This document shows positions 9,080-18,192 of a stretch of DNA of 64,000 nucleotides, piece after piece. Source of the stretch: Acidovorax temperans (GTDB taxonomy: Bacteria; Pseudomonadota; Gammaproteobacteria; Burkholderiales; Burkholderiaceae_C). Numbering within the stretch: position 1 is the first letter of the stretch; each line of letters opens with the position of its first letter. The notes beneath the pieces are model-generated. The model was not told the DNA's origin. It saw nothing but the letters and a program-made list of their open reading frames with translations, and did no database searches. Location: contig NZ_VFPV01000002.1 in assembly GCF_006716905.1 (NCBI RefSeq), positions 620,001 to 684,000 on the forward strand. The letters run 5' to 3'. A program made the position numbers and the translations under genes.

Positions 9080-10489
9080 GTGCAGCGACAACAGCGCCTG
9101 GGCAGGCTTTCGTTGACCCGCCGTTTAACCCTGTTTTTTACAGTGGTGGCGGCTATCGTCGTGCTCGGGCTGGGATTGTTGTTCCTGGCAGAGACTCAGC
9201 GTCATTTTGTCGTGCTCGATCAGATGGCTTTAGAGGACAAGAGGCATTTGATCGAGGAAATTCTTGGCAATGCCAACTCAGTGGACGACGCAAGCTTGCG
9301 CTTGAGCAAAGCTTTGAACTATCACCATGATCTCTATGTCCTGGTGCAGAACCCCCAGGGAGAGCGCATTTTTCAATCGTCAACATCCAACCTCAATGTG
9401 CAAAGCGGCGATGCCCTGAGTACCGAGGAGACGAGTGTTTTCGGGGTTTGGCGTCACCACGATACCGAGTTCCACACATTGAGCTTTGGAACTGCCCCGG
9501 CTTACTCCGCATCAGCGTTGCAGGTGTTGATCGCAGCGGATACAAAACACCACACCCAATTCCTCACTGAGCTGCGCAGCAGTCTGGCGTTCTACGTGAT
9601 CGCGGCCATCATCGTGTGTGGGCTACTGTCGTGGCTCGCGGCGCGTCAAGGACTGGCGCCTCTGCGTGAAATGAAGTCACGCGCAGCCGTGGTCACAGGT
9701 CAGAAATTGTCCGAGCGCATGCCAGTTGAGGCCGTGCCGGTGGAAATGGCCGATCTGGCGCAAGAGCTGAACCGCATGCTGGACCGCCTGCAGGAGGACT
9801 TCCAGCGCCTTACCGATTTCGCGTCGGACCTCGCGCACGAGCTGCGCACCCCCATCAGCAACCTGCTGACGCAGACGCAGGTGGCGCTGACGACCAAGCG
9901 CGATGCCGCGACGTACCGCGACATCCTGGCCTCCAATGCCGAGGAATTTCAGCGTTTGGCACGCATGGTGTCCGACATGCTGTTCCTAGCCAAGACCGAG
10001 CGCGGCGTGGATCTGCCGCACAAGGAGCGGTTTTCCGCCCGCCAGGACGCGCTGGCGCTGCTGGAGTTCTACGAGGCCGTGGCCGAGGAAAAACGCATCC
10101 GGCTGCAGTTGAAAGGAGACGGCGAGGTCGAAGGCGATCGCCTGATGTTCCGCCGTGCGGTGAGCAACCTGCTGTCCAATGCCCTGCGTTACACGCCCGA
10201 GGCCGGCGACATCACCATCCGTATCACCAGCACGGCACAAACCACGACAGTGGCCGTGGAGAACACTGGAACCGACATCGATGCCAAGATCCTGCCCCGG
10301 CTGTTCGACCGCTTCTACCGAGCCGATGCTTCCAGGGCCCATCCGGACTCCGATGGCTCCGGGCTGGGCCTGGCCATCACACGTGCCATCGCTGAGGCCC
10401 ACGGCGGTAGCGTCACGGCGACGTCGGGCGACGGGCGAACCTGCTTCACCTTGATGTTTCCTCACCGTGGCTCACAGCCATCAAGCTGA
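9080..10489 (+). CDS. copS: Heavy-metal sensor histidine kinase CopS/CusS
   Basis: 469 residues from a GTG preceded by AGGAGG. TM1 (about 15-37), a periplasmic sensor loop (38-168) with several His residues (YHHDLY, WRHHDTEFH, KHHTQF), TM2 (169-188), a HAMP domain, the H-box DLAHELRTP (His253), the N-box around 367 (NLLSNALRYTPE) and the G-box DGSGLGLAI. It detects periplasmic Cu(I) and phosphorylates CopR. The stop codon overlaps a degenerate copy of the CopR box at the head of the following DUF4148 repeat. Confidence 0.92.
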   Translation: MQRQQRLGRLSLTRRLTLFFTVVAAIVVLGLGLLFLAETQRHFVVLDQMALEDKRHLIEEILGNANSVDDASLRLSKALNYHHDLYVLVQNPQGERIFQSSTSNLNVQSGDALSTEETSVFGVWRHHDTEFHTLSFGTAPAYSASALQVLIAADTKHHTQFLTELRSSLAFYVIAAIIVCGLLSWLAARQGLAPLREMKSRAAVVTGQKLSERMPVEAVPVEMADLAQELNRMLDRLQEDFQRLTDFASDLAHELRTPISNLLTQTQVALTTKRDAATYRDILASNAEEFQRLARMVSDMLFLAKTERGVDLPHKERFSARQDALALLEFYEAVAEEKRIRLQLKGDGEVEGDRLMFRRAVSNLLSNALRYTPEAGDITIRITSTAQTTTVAVENTGTDIDAKILPRLFDRFYRADASRAHPDSDGSGLGLAITRAIAEAHGGSVTATSGDGRTCFTLMFPHRGSQPSS

Positions 10490-10500
10490 CAACAATCTCA
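10487..10500. promoter_or_regulatory. Degenerate CopR-like box upstream of DUF4148 copy A
   Basis: TGACA-ACAA-TCTCA overlaps the copS stop codon. The equivalent position in copy B (20854-20867) reads TAACA-ACAA-TGTCA, which fits the TNACA-N4-TGTNA form, so copy A has one mismatch in the right half-site. Confidence 0.4.
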
Positions 10501-10616
10501 TCTGGCTGTCCGGATTCTGTTGGGGTGCGCTCCCTACGATGAACACATCTCCTCAACGCCGACCAAGGCATGAGAGATGCAAGTTTCGTCCACCTTCTTC
10601 CTTAGGAGCTTCAACC

Positions 10617-10964
10617 ATGATCCAACAACGCCTCTCCCTTTCTTCCATGATCGCAGCCGCAACCGCAGTAGTTGCTCTGGGCCTTCCAGGGATGGCTTCT
10701 GCAGCATATGAGCATCCTGCCAACAATGAACAGGGCGTAATCGTTCACCCGGAACACCTCAAGAGCGAGAAGACGCGAGAGCAGGTCATCGCGGAAGCCA
10801 AGGCTGCCATGCAGCAAGGACTTCTTTCTTATGGCGAGAGCAACTACCCAATGCCTGTGCCTAATGTGGGCCCAGGGAAAACTCGTCAGCAAGTGATCAA
10901 CGAAATGCTGAACGAGTCACCTGCCGAACGCTCCGAGCGTCTGCGTCTCTACTCCCCGGGTTGA
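10617..10964 (+). CDS. DUF4148 secreted protein, copy A
   Basis: 115 residues. Signal peptide (1-28, ending GMASA), then AYEHPANNEQGVIVHPEHLKS and two helical SEKTREQV/GKTRQQV segments, the DUF4148 pattern common in Burkholderiales. Function unknown; relatives are often induced by metals or stress. ATG at 10617 with AGGAGC upstream. It is 72% or so similar by eye to copy B at 20980-21327, with identical ends (SPAERSERLRLYSPG). Stands between copS and the cus operon, so copper induction is likely. Confidence 0.8.
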   Translation: MIQQRLSLSSMIAAATAVVALGLPGMASAAYEHPANNEQGVIVHPEHLKSEKTREQVIAEAKAAMQQGLLSYGESNYPMPVPNVGPGKTRQQVINEMLNESPAERSERLRLYSPG

Positions 10965-11079
10965 TAGCCCCCAATTGGGGCTCGAGCAGAGCACGTTGAA
11001 TCCATTCTGTGGGATCGCGCGTCGGCCTGGCTAACCTCGGGATTTCAGCAGCCTGATAGGTCAAGCCCCAAAAATTACC

Positions 11080-11093
11080 TGACAGAAATGTAA
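11080..11093. promoter_or_regulatory. Putative CopR box upstream of the cus operon
   Basis: TGACA-GAAA-TGTAA, the same TNACA-N4-TGTNA dyad as at 8316-8329, preceded by an A-rich tract. It lies about 340 bases before the first gene of the cus operon; the intervening inverted-repeat element at 11292-11388 probably accounts for the unusual distance. Confidence 0.6.
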
Positions 11094-11291
11094 TTTTTGA
11101 AACATCTTCCCGTCAGTCTCGGGCTTGCATAATCACAACGTGAATTCGCACGCGGTGGGCGGACTCAAATACGAAGTGCAACACCCTGGATTTCAGTGAA
11201 AGAGGGTAGGATGGCTTGCAGAGCGGTCATTTTGGCGCTGAGCCTGACGCTTTCGTGAGCCTCCACCGACCACGTCTTCAGAATTTTTCAG

Positions 11292-11388
11292 GACTTACGC
11301 AAAATCGCCCCAGCGGCGTTGCTCTTCCTTGCCGTGCGCTTGCACTGTCTGCGTCAGAGCGCCTTACTGGAACAATTTTGCGTAAGTC
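11292..11388. mobile_element. MITE-like inverted repeat, 97 bp
   Basis: Terminal inverted repeats GACTTACGCAAAAT and ATTTTGCGTAAGTC (14 of 14 complementary) enclose a 69-base non-coding core. No ORF. It sits between the proposed CopR box and the cus operon, so it lengthens the leader of that operon. Confidence 0.75.
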
Positions 11389-11422
11389 ATATTTTTGTGT
11401 TTAAACAATAGGGATCACCGCT

Positions 11423-11671
11423 ATGGAAAAGTCATTTCATCGCTTCTCTGAACTGTTTTCCCAGCTTGGTCTGCGCATGGACGCGGCAGGCATCGGGGAG
11501 TTCTTGGAGGCCCACGCTCCACTGCCGGCCGATGTGCTGCTGGCCGATGCGCCATTCTGGACACCATCTCAGGCGACTCTGTTGCGCGAAGAACTTCTGG
11601 AAGACGCGGACTGGGCCGAAGTAATTGACCGGTTGAATTCCGCTTTGCGTGCGCCAAGGTGGAGGTCATGA
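11423..11671 (+). CDS. DUF2789 family protein
   Basis: 82 residues, MEKSFHRFSELFSQLGL...LADAPFWTPSQATLLREELLEDADWAEVIDRLN, the full length and signature of DUF2789, a small soluble helical family of unknown function in proteobacteria. It has no metal motif. It heads the cusCBA operon and its TGA overlaps the ATGATG of cusC, so it is cotranscribed. What it does for efflux is unclear; it may be a hitchhiker captured at the operon head. Confidence 0.85.
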   Translation: MEKSFHRFSELFSQLGLRMDAAGIGEFLEAHAPLPADVLLADAPFWTPSQATLLREELLEDADWAEVIDRLNSALRAPRWRS

Positions 11672-12942
11672 TGCCTATGAGGAATCGCCTGTCGTTGGGT
11701 GTGGTAATGGTGTCTCTCGCGCTGAGCTCGATGGTTTACGCGCAGGAGGTCAAGCTTGGGTCGAGTGTTGAAGGGTTGCTGCAAGCGGCCTGGGAGCGAA
11801 ACCCCGAATTCGCAAGCATGCGTTTTGATGCCGATGCCGCTGCCGAGCGTGTCGTACCCGCGGGTGCCTTGCCGGATCCAAAGTTCAGAATGGAACTTCG
11901 TGACCTTACCCGGATGGGCGAGCGCAACCCGACGCTGCTGCCAGGGCGTGTGGGCAGCACGCGATACCTGCTCACACAGGAATTGCCGTGGTTTGGGAAA
12001 CGGGGCCTCAAGCGTGAATCGGCCCAATGGCAGGCCGAAGCGGCTCGAGGGCGAGTGGCTGGCACCTGGAGTGAACTAGCGACCAAGATCAAGACGACAT
12101 ACGCCCAACTCTACTATCTGGACCAGGACGAGCGGCTGACCAGGGAGATCCTGGACCTGATGACTCGCCTGGAAAAAGTCGCCCAGGTGCGCTACGCCGG
12201 TGGCCTGGCCGCGCAGCAGGACGTGATTCGTGCGCAGCTGGAGCAAACCACCATGCGCAACGAATTGATTGCACTCGAAGCAGAGCGAAGTCAGTTGCAG
12301 GCCAAGCTGAAAGCGCTCGTGGGGCGCCCTGCCAGCGAGATGCTGGCTACGCCAGAGAGCATTCGCACACTTCCGGCGCCTGAGACCATGCGATTTGATG
12401 TCCTGGAGCAGCGTGCACGGTCCAGCAATCCGCTGCTGAGAACCGAGGAGTCACAAATCCAGGCTGCAGAAAAGAACCGTGAACTCACCTACAAGAACCG
12501 CTATCCGGACTTTGCGGTGGGGGTGTCACCCATCCAGTACGGTAAGTCGATCCGGGAATGGGAGTTGATGGTCGAGGTCACCATTCCCTTGCAGCAGGAC
12601 ACCCGGCGCGCACAGGAGCAGGAAGCACAGGCCATGCTGGATGCCGCCCGCTCGCGCCGCGAAGCGGCCACCAACCAGGTACTGGCGGATCTGTATGAAA
12701 ACTTGGCGGGCCTGGATGCGGCTCGCCGTACGCTGGCGTTGACCACGGACAGCCTGCTACCCCAGTCGGAGCTGACGTTCCGGTCGGCTTTGGCAGGCTA
12801 CGAAACGGGCAAGGTGGATTTCGCCACCCTGCTGGATGCACAGAGACAGATACGACAAGCCAAACTCAATCAAGTCAAAGCAGGAGTCGCGGCGCAGATT
12901 CGCCTGGCAGACATCGAGCGCATCGTGGGAGAAGATCTATGA
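11671..12942 (+). CDS. cusC: CusC-like TolC-family outer membrane factor
   Basis: 423 residues from the second ATG of ATGATG, which has GGAGG five bases ahead. Sec signal peptide ending SMVYAQE (no lipobox Cys), then two outer membrane efflux repeats of long helices. Forms the outer channel of the tripartite RND pump with CusB and CusA; the stop overlaps the cusB start by 4 bases. Different in sequence and in having no lipid anchor from the TolC lipoprotein at 6468-7898. Confidence 0.9.
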   Translation: MPMRNRLSLGVVMVSLALSSMVYAQEVKLGSSVEGLLQAAWERNPEFASMRFDADAAAERVVPAGALPDPKFRMELRDLTRMGERNPTLLPGRVGSTRYLLTQELPWFGKRGLKRESAQWQAEAARGRVAGTWSELATKIKTTYAQLYYLDQDERLTREILDLMTRLEKVAQVRYAGGLAAQQDVIRAQLEQTTMRNELIALEAERSQLQAKLKALVGRPASEMLATPESIRTLPAPETMRFDVLEQRARSSNPLLRTEESQIQAAEKNRELTYKNRYPDFAVGVSPIQYGKSIREWELMVEVTIPLQQDTRRAQEQEAQAMLDAARSRREAATNQVLADLYENLAGLDAARRTLALTTDSLLPQSELTFRSALAGYETGKVDFATLLDAQRQIRQAKLNQVKAGVAAQIRLADIERIVGEDL

Positions 12943-14543
12943 CAACAACTATCAAGGTGGGCGCGCTCGTGCTGGCCGCCACGGCACTGGCTGCGGGAGG
13001 CGGCTATTGGTACGGGCAACGCCAGTCCGCTGCACATGGATCAGTGCAGGCGACATCGACTGTTGCTTCGGCAAACGATAAGAAGGAGCGCAAGGTTCTC
13101 TATTACCGCAATCCGATGGGCTTGCCCGATACGTCCCCCACGCCCAAGAAGGACCCGATGGGGATGGATTACATCCCCGTCTACGAGGGCGATCAGGAAC
13201 CGGAAGCCGGAAGCGCCAACCAGATCAAGATCAGCACCGACAAGGTTCAGAAGCTCGGGGTGCGCGTTGAGGCTGTCAGCCTGCGCAACCTGGACAAGAT
13301 GGTGCGCGCGGCAGGCCGCATCGAACCCGACGAGCGCCTGACCTACGCCATCACCCCCAAGTTCGAGGGCTACGTCGAACGCTTGCATGTCAACGCCACC
13401 GGCCAGGCCGTGGGCAAGGGCCAGCCGTTGTTCGAGGTCTACAGCCCAGAGCTGGTGTCGGCGCAACGCGAATATGCGATTGCCGCCCAAGGGGTCGACG
13501 CCTTGAAGGGCGCCAGCGAGGAAACACAGAAAGGAATGCGAGAACTCGCCGAATCGGGCCTGACGCGCCTGCGCAACTGGGATATTTCGGACGAGCAGGT
13601 GAAGGCGCTGACTCAGTCGGGCACGGCGCGCCGCACCCTCACATTTCGCTCGCCGGTGGCAGGCATCGTGACCGAGAAAAAGGCGGTACAGGGCATGCGT
13701 TTCATGCCAGGCGACGCGCTCTACCAGGTCACTAACCTGTCTTCAGTGTGGGTGATAGCCGATGTATTCGAGCAGGACATCGGCATGGTCAAAACAGGGG
13801 CAAAGGCCACGGTTCGCATCAACGCCTACCCGGACAAGGTATTCACCGGTTCCATCACCTACGTCTATCCAACGCTCACGGCGGAAACCCGCACCGTGCC
13901 CGTGCGGGTTGAATTGGCCAATCCAGGCGGACTGCTGAAGCCGGGCATGTTTGCCCAGGTGGAACTGCCCGCCGCCTCCAAGGGCACCGTGCTGACGGTA
14001 CCGACGTCGGCGGTTATCGACAGCGGAACACGGCAGATCGTTCTGGTGCAACTCAAGGAGGGGCGTTTCGAGCCCCGCGAAGTCAAGGTCGGCGCGCGCA
14101 GCGAGGACCGCATCGAAATTATCGAGGGCGTGCAGGACGGTGAGATGGTCGTAGTGGCCGCCAATTTCCTCATCGATGCGGAAAGCAACCTCAAAGCCGC
14201 CATCGGAGGCCTGGGGCATACAGGACACGGGACTCAAGCCACTCCTGATGGATCAGCAAGCACCAAGGCCGTCACAGGCGTGGGTCACCAAGCCGAAGGC
14301 ACAGTAGAGGACATCGATACGAAGTCCTCCACGGTGACGCTGGCGCACGGCACGGTGCCCAGCCTCAAATGGCCAGCCATGTCCATGGAGTTCAAGGTAG
14401 CGAACAGCGATTTGCTGAAACAGCTCAAGCCTGGCGCAGCGGTGGCGTTCGAGTTCGTCGAACGCGGGCAAGGAGAATGGGTGATCACCGCAGTCAAGCC
14501 CTCGGGCAATGCCACGCCCAATTCCCACGCCGGTCACAACTGA
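12939..14543 (+). CDS. cusB: CusB periplasmic adaptor with C-terminal CusF domain
   Basis: 534 residues. Membrane anchor (5-25), a heavy-metal-binding domain with YYRNPMG...KKDPMGMDYIPVYEG (about 54-84), lipoyl/alpha-hairpin, beta-barrel and membrane-proximal domains to about 420, then a His/Gly linker and a CusF domain (about 435-520) with VTLAHG...LKWPAMSMEF: the His, the capping Trp and both Met of CusF are all present. E. coli CusB is about 407 residues without CusF, so this is a chaperone-adaptor fusion that puts the Cu(I) donor on the pump. Ends with a HAGHN tail. Confidence 0.95.
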   Translation: MTTTIKVGALVLAATALAAGGGYWYGQRQSAAHGSVQATSTVASANDKKERKVLYYRNPMGLPDTSPTPKKDPMGMDYIPVYEGDQEPEAGSANQIKISTDKVQKLGVRVEAVSLRNLDKMVRAAGRIEPDERLTYAITPKFEGYVERLHVNATGQAVGKGQPLFEVYSPELVSAQREYAIAAQGVDALKGASEETQKGMRELAESGLTRLRNWDISDEQVKALTQSGTARRTLTFRSPVAGIVTEKKAVQGMRFMPGDALYQVTNLSSVWVIADVFEQDIGMVKTGAKATVRINAYPDKVFTGSITYVYPTLTAETRTVPVRVELANPGGLLKPGMFAQVELPAASKGTVLTVPTSAVIDSGTRQIVLVQLKEGRFEPREVKVGARSEDRIEIIEGVQDGEMVVVAANFLIDAESNLKAAIGGLGHTGHGTQATPDGSASTKAVTGVGHQAEGTVEDIDTKSSTVTLAHGTVPSLKWPAMSMEFKVANSDLLKQLKPGAAVAFEFVERGQGEWVITAVKPSGNATPNSHAGHN

Positions 14544-14558
14544 TTTTCGGGAGACACC

Positions 14559-17500
14559 ATGCTTGCGAAGATCATCGATTGGTCGGGAAGAAACCGTTTC
14601 CTCGTACTGCTGGCGACTTTGTTCGTCATTGTTGGCGGCGTCTATGCTGTGCTCAAAACCCCGCTGGACGCGTTGCCGGACCTGTCTGACGTTCAGGTTA
14701 TCGTCTATACCGAGTATCCGGGCCAGGCCCCGCAGGTGGTCGAGGATCAGGTCACGTATCCGTTGACCACCTCCATGCTGTCGGTTCCGAAGTCCAAGGT
14801 GGTGCGGGGCTTCTCCTTCTTCGGCGCCTCGTTCGTCTACATCATCTTCGAGGATGGCACCGACATCTACTGGGCCCGCTCGCGCGTGCTCGAATACCTC
14901 AACTTCGCGGCGGGGCGCATGCCCAAGGGCGTGACGCCGCAGATCGGCCCGGACGCGACCGGCGTGGGCTGGGTCTACCAGTACGCGCTGCTGGCCAAGG
15001 ACAAGACCCTGGCCGAGCTGCGCACGCTGCAGGACTGGTACCTGCGCTACCAGCTCACCAAGGCCCATGGCGTGGCCGAGGTGGCATCCATTGGCGGGTT
15101 TGTGCAGACCTACCAGATCACCGTCGACCCGGTGAAGCTGCGCGCCTACGGCATTCCATTGGCCAAGGTGTCGCAGGTGGTGCGCGACTCCAACCGCGAC
15201 GTGGGCGGCCGCGTGGTGGAGATGGCCGAGACCGAGTACATGGTGCGCGGCAAGGGCTACCTGCGCGGCGTGTCTGACATCGAGAACCTGGTGGTCAAGG
15301 CCGACAAGGGCACGCCGGTGCTGGTGCGCGACATCGCCCGTGTTGAACTGGTACCGGACGAGCGCCGGGGCCTGACGGAACTCAACGGCGAGGGCGAGGT
15401 GGTCTCGGGCATCGCCATGGCGCGCTACGGCCAGAACGCGCTGGAGGTGATCCACAACCTGAAGGAAAAGATCGCAGAGGTATCAAGCGGCTTGCCGCAG
15501 GGCGTCACCATCGAGGCGGTGTACGACCGGTCCGACCTGATCCACCGCGCGATCGACACGCTCAAGCGCACGCTGCTCGAAGAAAGCCTGATCGTCGCGC
15601 TGGTCTGCGTGGTCTTCCTGATGCATGTGCGCTCGGCCCTGGTGGCGATCCTGATGCTCCCCGTGGGGGTGCTGATCGCCTTCATCGCCATGCGCCTGCT
15701 GGGCATGAACTCCAACCTGATGAGCCTGGGTGGCATCGCCATCGCCATCGGGGCCATGGTGGACGCGGCCATCGTCATGATCGAGAACGCGCACAAGCAC
15801 CTGGAACGCTTGCCCGAGGAGCACACCAACACCGAGCGCGTGGAAGCCATGATTGCCGCCTGCAAGGAGGTGGGCCCGGCTTTGTTCTTCTCGCTGCTCA
15901 TCATCACCGTGTCCTTCCTGCCGGTGTTCACGCTGGAGTCGCAGGAAGGCCGCCTGTTCTCGCCACTGGCCTATACCAAAACCTTTGCCATGGCCGGTGC
16001 CGCGCTACTGTCGGTGACGCTGGTGCCCGTGCTGATGATGCTGTTCATCCGGGGAAAAATCATGCCCGAATCCAGGAACCCGGTGAACCGGTTCCTCATC
16101 TGGATCTACCGTCCCATCATCGCCGCCGTGATGCGGTGGAAGAAACTGACGGTTGCCACGTCGATCATTGTGCTGGGCGTGTCGTTCTACCCCGCCAGCC
16201 AGCTCGGCTCGGAGTTCATGCCCACGCTCAACGAAGGCACGCTGCTGTACATGCCCGCGTCGCTGCCCGGCATGTCCATCACCAAGGCGGCCGAGCTGAT
16301 GCAGACGCAGAACAAAATCATCAAGAGCTTCCCGGAGGTGGTATCGGTCTATGGCAAGGCTGGGCGCGCCAACACCGCCACCGACCCGGCGCCGACCGAG
16401 ATGTTCGAGACCGTCATCAACCTCAAGCCCGAGTCCGAATGGCGCCCCGGCATGACGACCGACAAGCTCATCGCGGAACTGGACAAGGCATTGCAATTCC
16501 CCGGCGTGTCCAACGCCTGGACCATGCCCATCAAGGCGCGCATCGACATGCTGTCCACCGGTATCCGCACGCCCATCGGCATCAAGGTCTTCGGCAAGGA
16601 CCTGGGCGAGATGGAACGCCTGGCGCGCGAGATCGAAACCGTGGTCAAGCAGGTGCCCGGAACGACCTCGGCGTTCGCGGAACGCATCACAGGGGGCTTT
16701 TACCTCAATATTGAACCCGACCGGGCGCAGCTGGCACGCTACGGCCTGGGGGTAGGAGAGCTGCAGGACGTCATTGGCACGGCCTTGGGTGGCGAGATGG
16801 TGACCACCACCGTCGAAGGCCGCGAGCGCTTCGGCGTGACGGTGCGCTATCCGCGCGAACTGCGCGCCGACCCGCAGCAGATCGCCCGCGAGGTACTCAT
16901 TCCCACCATGGACGGCGCCATGGTCCCGCTGGGACAGGTGGCGCGCGTGGAAGTCGCCAAGGGGGCACCCGGCATCCGTACCGAAAACGCGCTGCTGTCG
17001 GCCTATATCTTTGTCGACATCCGGGACCGCGACATCGGCGGTTATGTGGCCGACGCGCGCAAGGCCGTGAACGAGCAAGTTCAGTTCCCGCCCGGCTACT
17101 ACGCCACCTGGAGCGGCCAGTTCGAATCCATGGAGCGCGCGGTGCAGAAGATGAAGGTCGTCATCCCGGTCACCTTGCTCATCATCTTCCTGCTGCTGTA
17201 CCTGAACTTCAAGCGCCTGACCGAAACCTTGATCGTCATGCTGTCGGTGCCGTTTGCCCTTGTGGGGGGCATCTGGCTTATGTGGTGGCTGGGCTACAAC
17301 ATGTCGGTGGCTGTCGCGGTGGGCTTCATCGCACTGGCCGGGGTGGCAGCAGAGACGGGCGTCATCATGCTGATCTACCTCGACCATGCCTGGGAAGAGA
17401 TTCAGGCCCGGCGCCGATCGGAAAACAAGGAGCCTGGCGTGGCCGATCTCTACGAAGCCATCATGGAAGGCGCGGTCGAGCGGGTGCGCCCCAAGATGAT

Positions 17501-17690
17501 GACCGTGGTCGCCATCATGGCTGGCTTGCTTCCCATCCTGTGGGGAACTGGCACAGGCTCGGAAGTCATGAGCCGTATCGCTGCACCGATGGTTGGAGGG
17601 ATGATTTCCTCGACCGTGCTGACGCTGGCAGTAATTCCCGCTATTTATGGCTTGGTCAAGCAGTTTGAACTTCGAAGAAGGCGAGCTTGA
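14559..17690 (+). CDS. cusA: CusA-type heavy-metal RND efflux pump
   Basis: 1043 residues, full length for HME-RND proteins. Twelve TM segments in the usual 1+5+1+5 arrangement, two large periplasmic loops, and the TM4 proton-relay/metal signature GAMVDAAIVMIENAHKHLE (about residues 401-419). Met residues that line the periplasmic cleft in CusA occur in the loop at about 610-680 (TEMFET, WTMPIKARIDML). Starts 15 bases after cusB. It exports Cu(I)/Ag(I) from periplasm and cytoplasm through CusC. Immediately followed, 15 bases on, by IS3 debris, so the island was edited right at its 3' end. Confidence 0.95.
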   Translation: MLAKIIDWSGRNRFLVLLATLFVIVGGVYAVLKTPLDALPDLSDVQVIVYTEYPGQAPQVVEDQVTYPLTTSMLSVPKSKVVRGFSFFGASFVYIIFEDGTDIYWARSRVLEYLNFAAGRMPKGVTPQIGPDATGVGWVYQYALLAKDKTLAELRTLQDWYLRYQLTKAHGVAEVASIGGFVQTYQITVDPVKLRAYGIPLAKVSQVVRDSNRDVGGRVVEMAETEYMVRGKGYLRGVSDIENLVVKADKGTPVLVRDIARVELVPDERRGLTELNGEGEVVSGIAMARYGQNALEVIHNLKEKIAEVSSGLPQGVTIEAVYDRSDLIHRAIDTLKRTLLEESLIVALVCVVFLMHVRSALVAILMLPVGVLIAFIAMRLLGMNSNLMSLGGIAIAIGAMVDAAIVMIENAHKHLERLPEEHTNTERVEAMIAACKEVGPALFFSLLIITVSFLPVFTLESQEGRLFSPLAYTKTFAMAGAALLSVTLVPVLMMLFIRGKIMPESRNPVNRFLIWIYRPIIAAVMRWKKLTVATSIIVLGVSFYPASQLGSEFMPTLNEGTLLYMPASLPGMSITKAAELMQTQNKIIKSFPEVVSVYGKAGRANTATDPAPTEMFETVINLKPESEWRPGMTTDKLIAELDKALQFPGVSNAWTMPIKARIDMLSTGIRTPIGIKVFGKDLGEMERLAREIETVVKQVPGTTSAFAERITGGFYLNIEPDRAQLARYGLGVGELQDVIGTALGGEMVTTTVEGRERFGVTVRYPRELRADPQQIAREVLIPTMDGAMVPLGQVARVEVAKGAPGIRTENALLSAYIFVDIRDRDIGGYVADARKAVNEQVQFPPGYYATWSGQFESMERAVQKMKVVIPVTLLIIFLLLYLNFKRLTETLIVMLSVPFALVGGIWLMWWLGYNMSVAVAVGFIALAGVAAETGVIMLIYLDHAWEEIQARRRSENKEPGVADLYEAIMEGAVERVRPKMMTVVAIMAGLLPILWGTGTGSEVMSRIAAPMVGGMISSTVLTLAVIPAIYGLVKQFELRRRRA

Positions 17691-17705
17691 TGCGATTGGC
17701 CTCGC

Positions 17706-18012
17706 ATGCACAAGGAACTGCTCGCCCGTGGCATCCGGGTGGGCAGGAAACGTGTGCGCCGCTTGATGCAGCAGCACGGCATCCGGGCCAAGACCCAGCA
17801 CAAATTTGTGGTGACCACGGACAGCCGCCACAGCCCCGCCGGTGGCCCCGGACCTGGTACAGCGACGTTTCAATCCCGATACACCCGACCAGCTCTGGTG
17901 TGGCAACACCACCTACATCGCCACCGACGAAGGTTGGGTGTACCTGGCAGCGGTCATCGACCTGTTCAGCCGCCAGGTGGTGGGCTGGAGCATGCAGGCG
18001 CACAACTATTGA
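17706..18012 (+). pseudogene. IS3-family transposase (OrfB) remnant
   Basis: The first frame gives LLARGIRVGRKRVRRLMQQHGIRAKTQHKFVVTTDS; after an indel near 17830 the reading continues in another frame as DLVQRRFNPDTPDQLWCGNTTY, IATDEGWVYLAAVIDLFSRQ and VVGWSMQ, the classic IS3 OrfB sequence. The first catalytic Asp (normally GDITY) has become Asn. The frame ends at TAT TGA formed by the MITE-like element that interrupts it at 18006. No OrfA and no 3' half remain. Confidence 0.85.
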
Positions 18013-18122
18013 TCCGGCAGGCTTTATTCGTAAACCTTGCTCGGGCTGAGGTGTCGAAGCCCCTCGACGGGCTCAAGTTGAACGGCATCGGGACTCTGCA
18101 ATAAACCGTGCCGGATCAATAG
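18006..18122. mobile_element. MITE-like element, 117 bp
   Basis: The ends CTATTGATCCGGCA are perfectly inverted and the match continues imperfectly for about 23 bases (left GGCTTTATT, right CGGTTTATT). The core contains a GC-rich hairpin (CTTGCTCGGG...GACGGGCTCAAG). No ORF. Inserted in the IS3 transposase remnant. Confidence 0.75.
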
Positions 18123-18192
18123 GCCGCCGTCAAGGCACTTTGTTCCCCTCATGCAGCTCAAGCCCCCTGTTTCGCATACCAAAGGAATCATC

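Larger units (their letters stand above)
10487..11018. repeat. Direct repeat copy A (DUF4148 gene and flanks)
   Basis: This segment and 20854-21381 are near-identical through the 5' leader, the first and last thirds of the coding region and the 3' hairpin up to the shared bases GTGGGATCGC. The central part of the coding region is more diverged. The two copies are in the same orientation and bracket DUF2789-cusCBA and the insertion-sequence region, so recombination between them would delete or amplify about 10.4 kb. Confidence 0.85.
10965..11422. other. Non-coding stretch between DUF4148 copy A and the cus operon
   Basis: No credible gene. It holds a short GC-rich hairpin just after the DUF4148 stop (AGCCCC-N5-GGGGCT, 10966-10982, without a T-run), the proposed CopR box (11080-11093) and a 97-bp MITE-like inverted repeat (11292-11388). 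Confidence 0.6.

Noticed and set aside
16005..17912. 635-codon minus-strand frame opposite cusA
   Set aside because: Antisense shadow with His/Gln/Asp bias typical of reversed RND genes.
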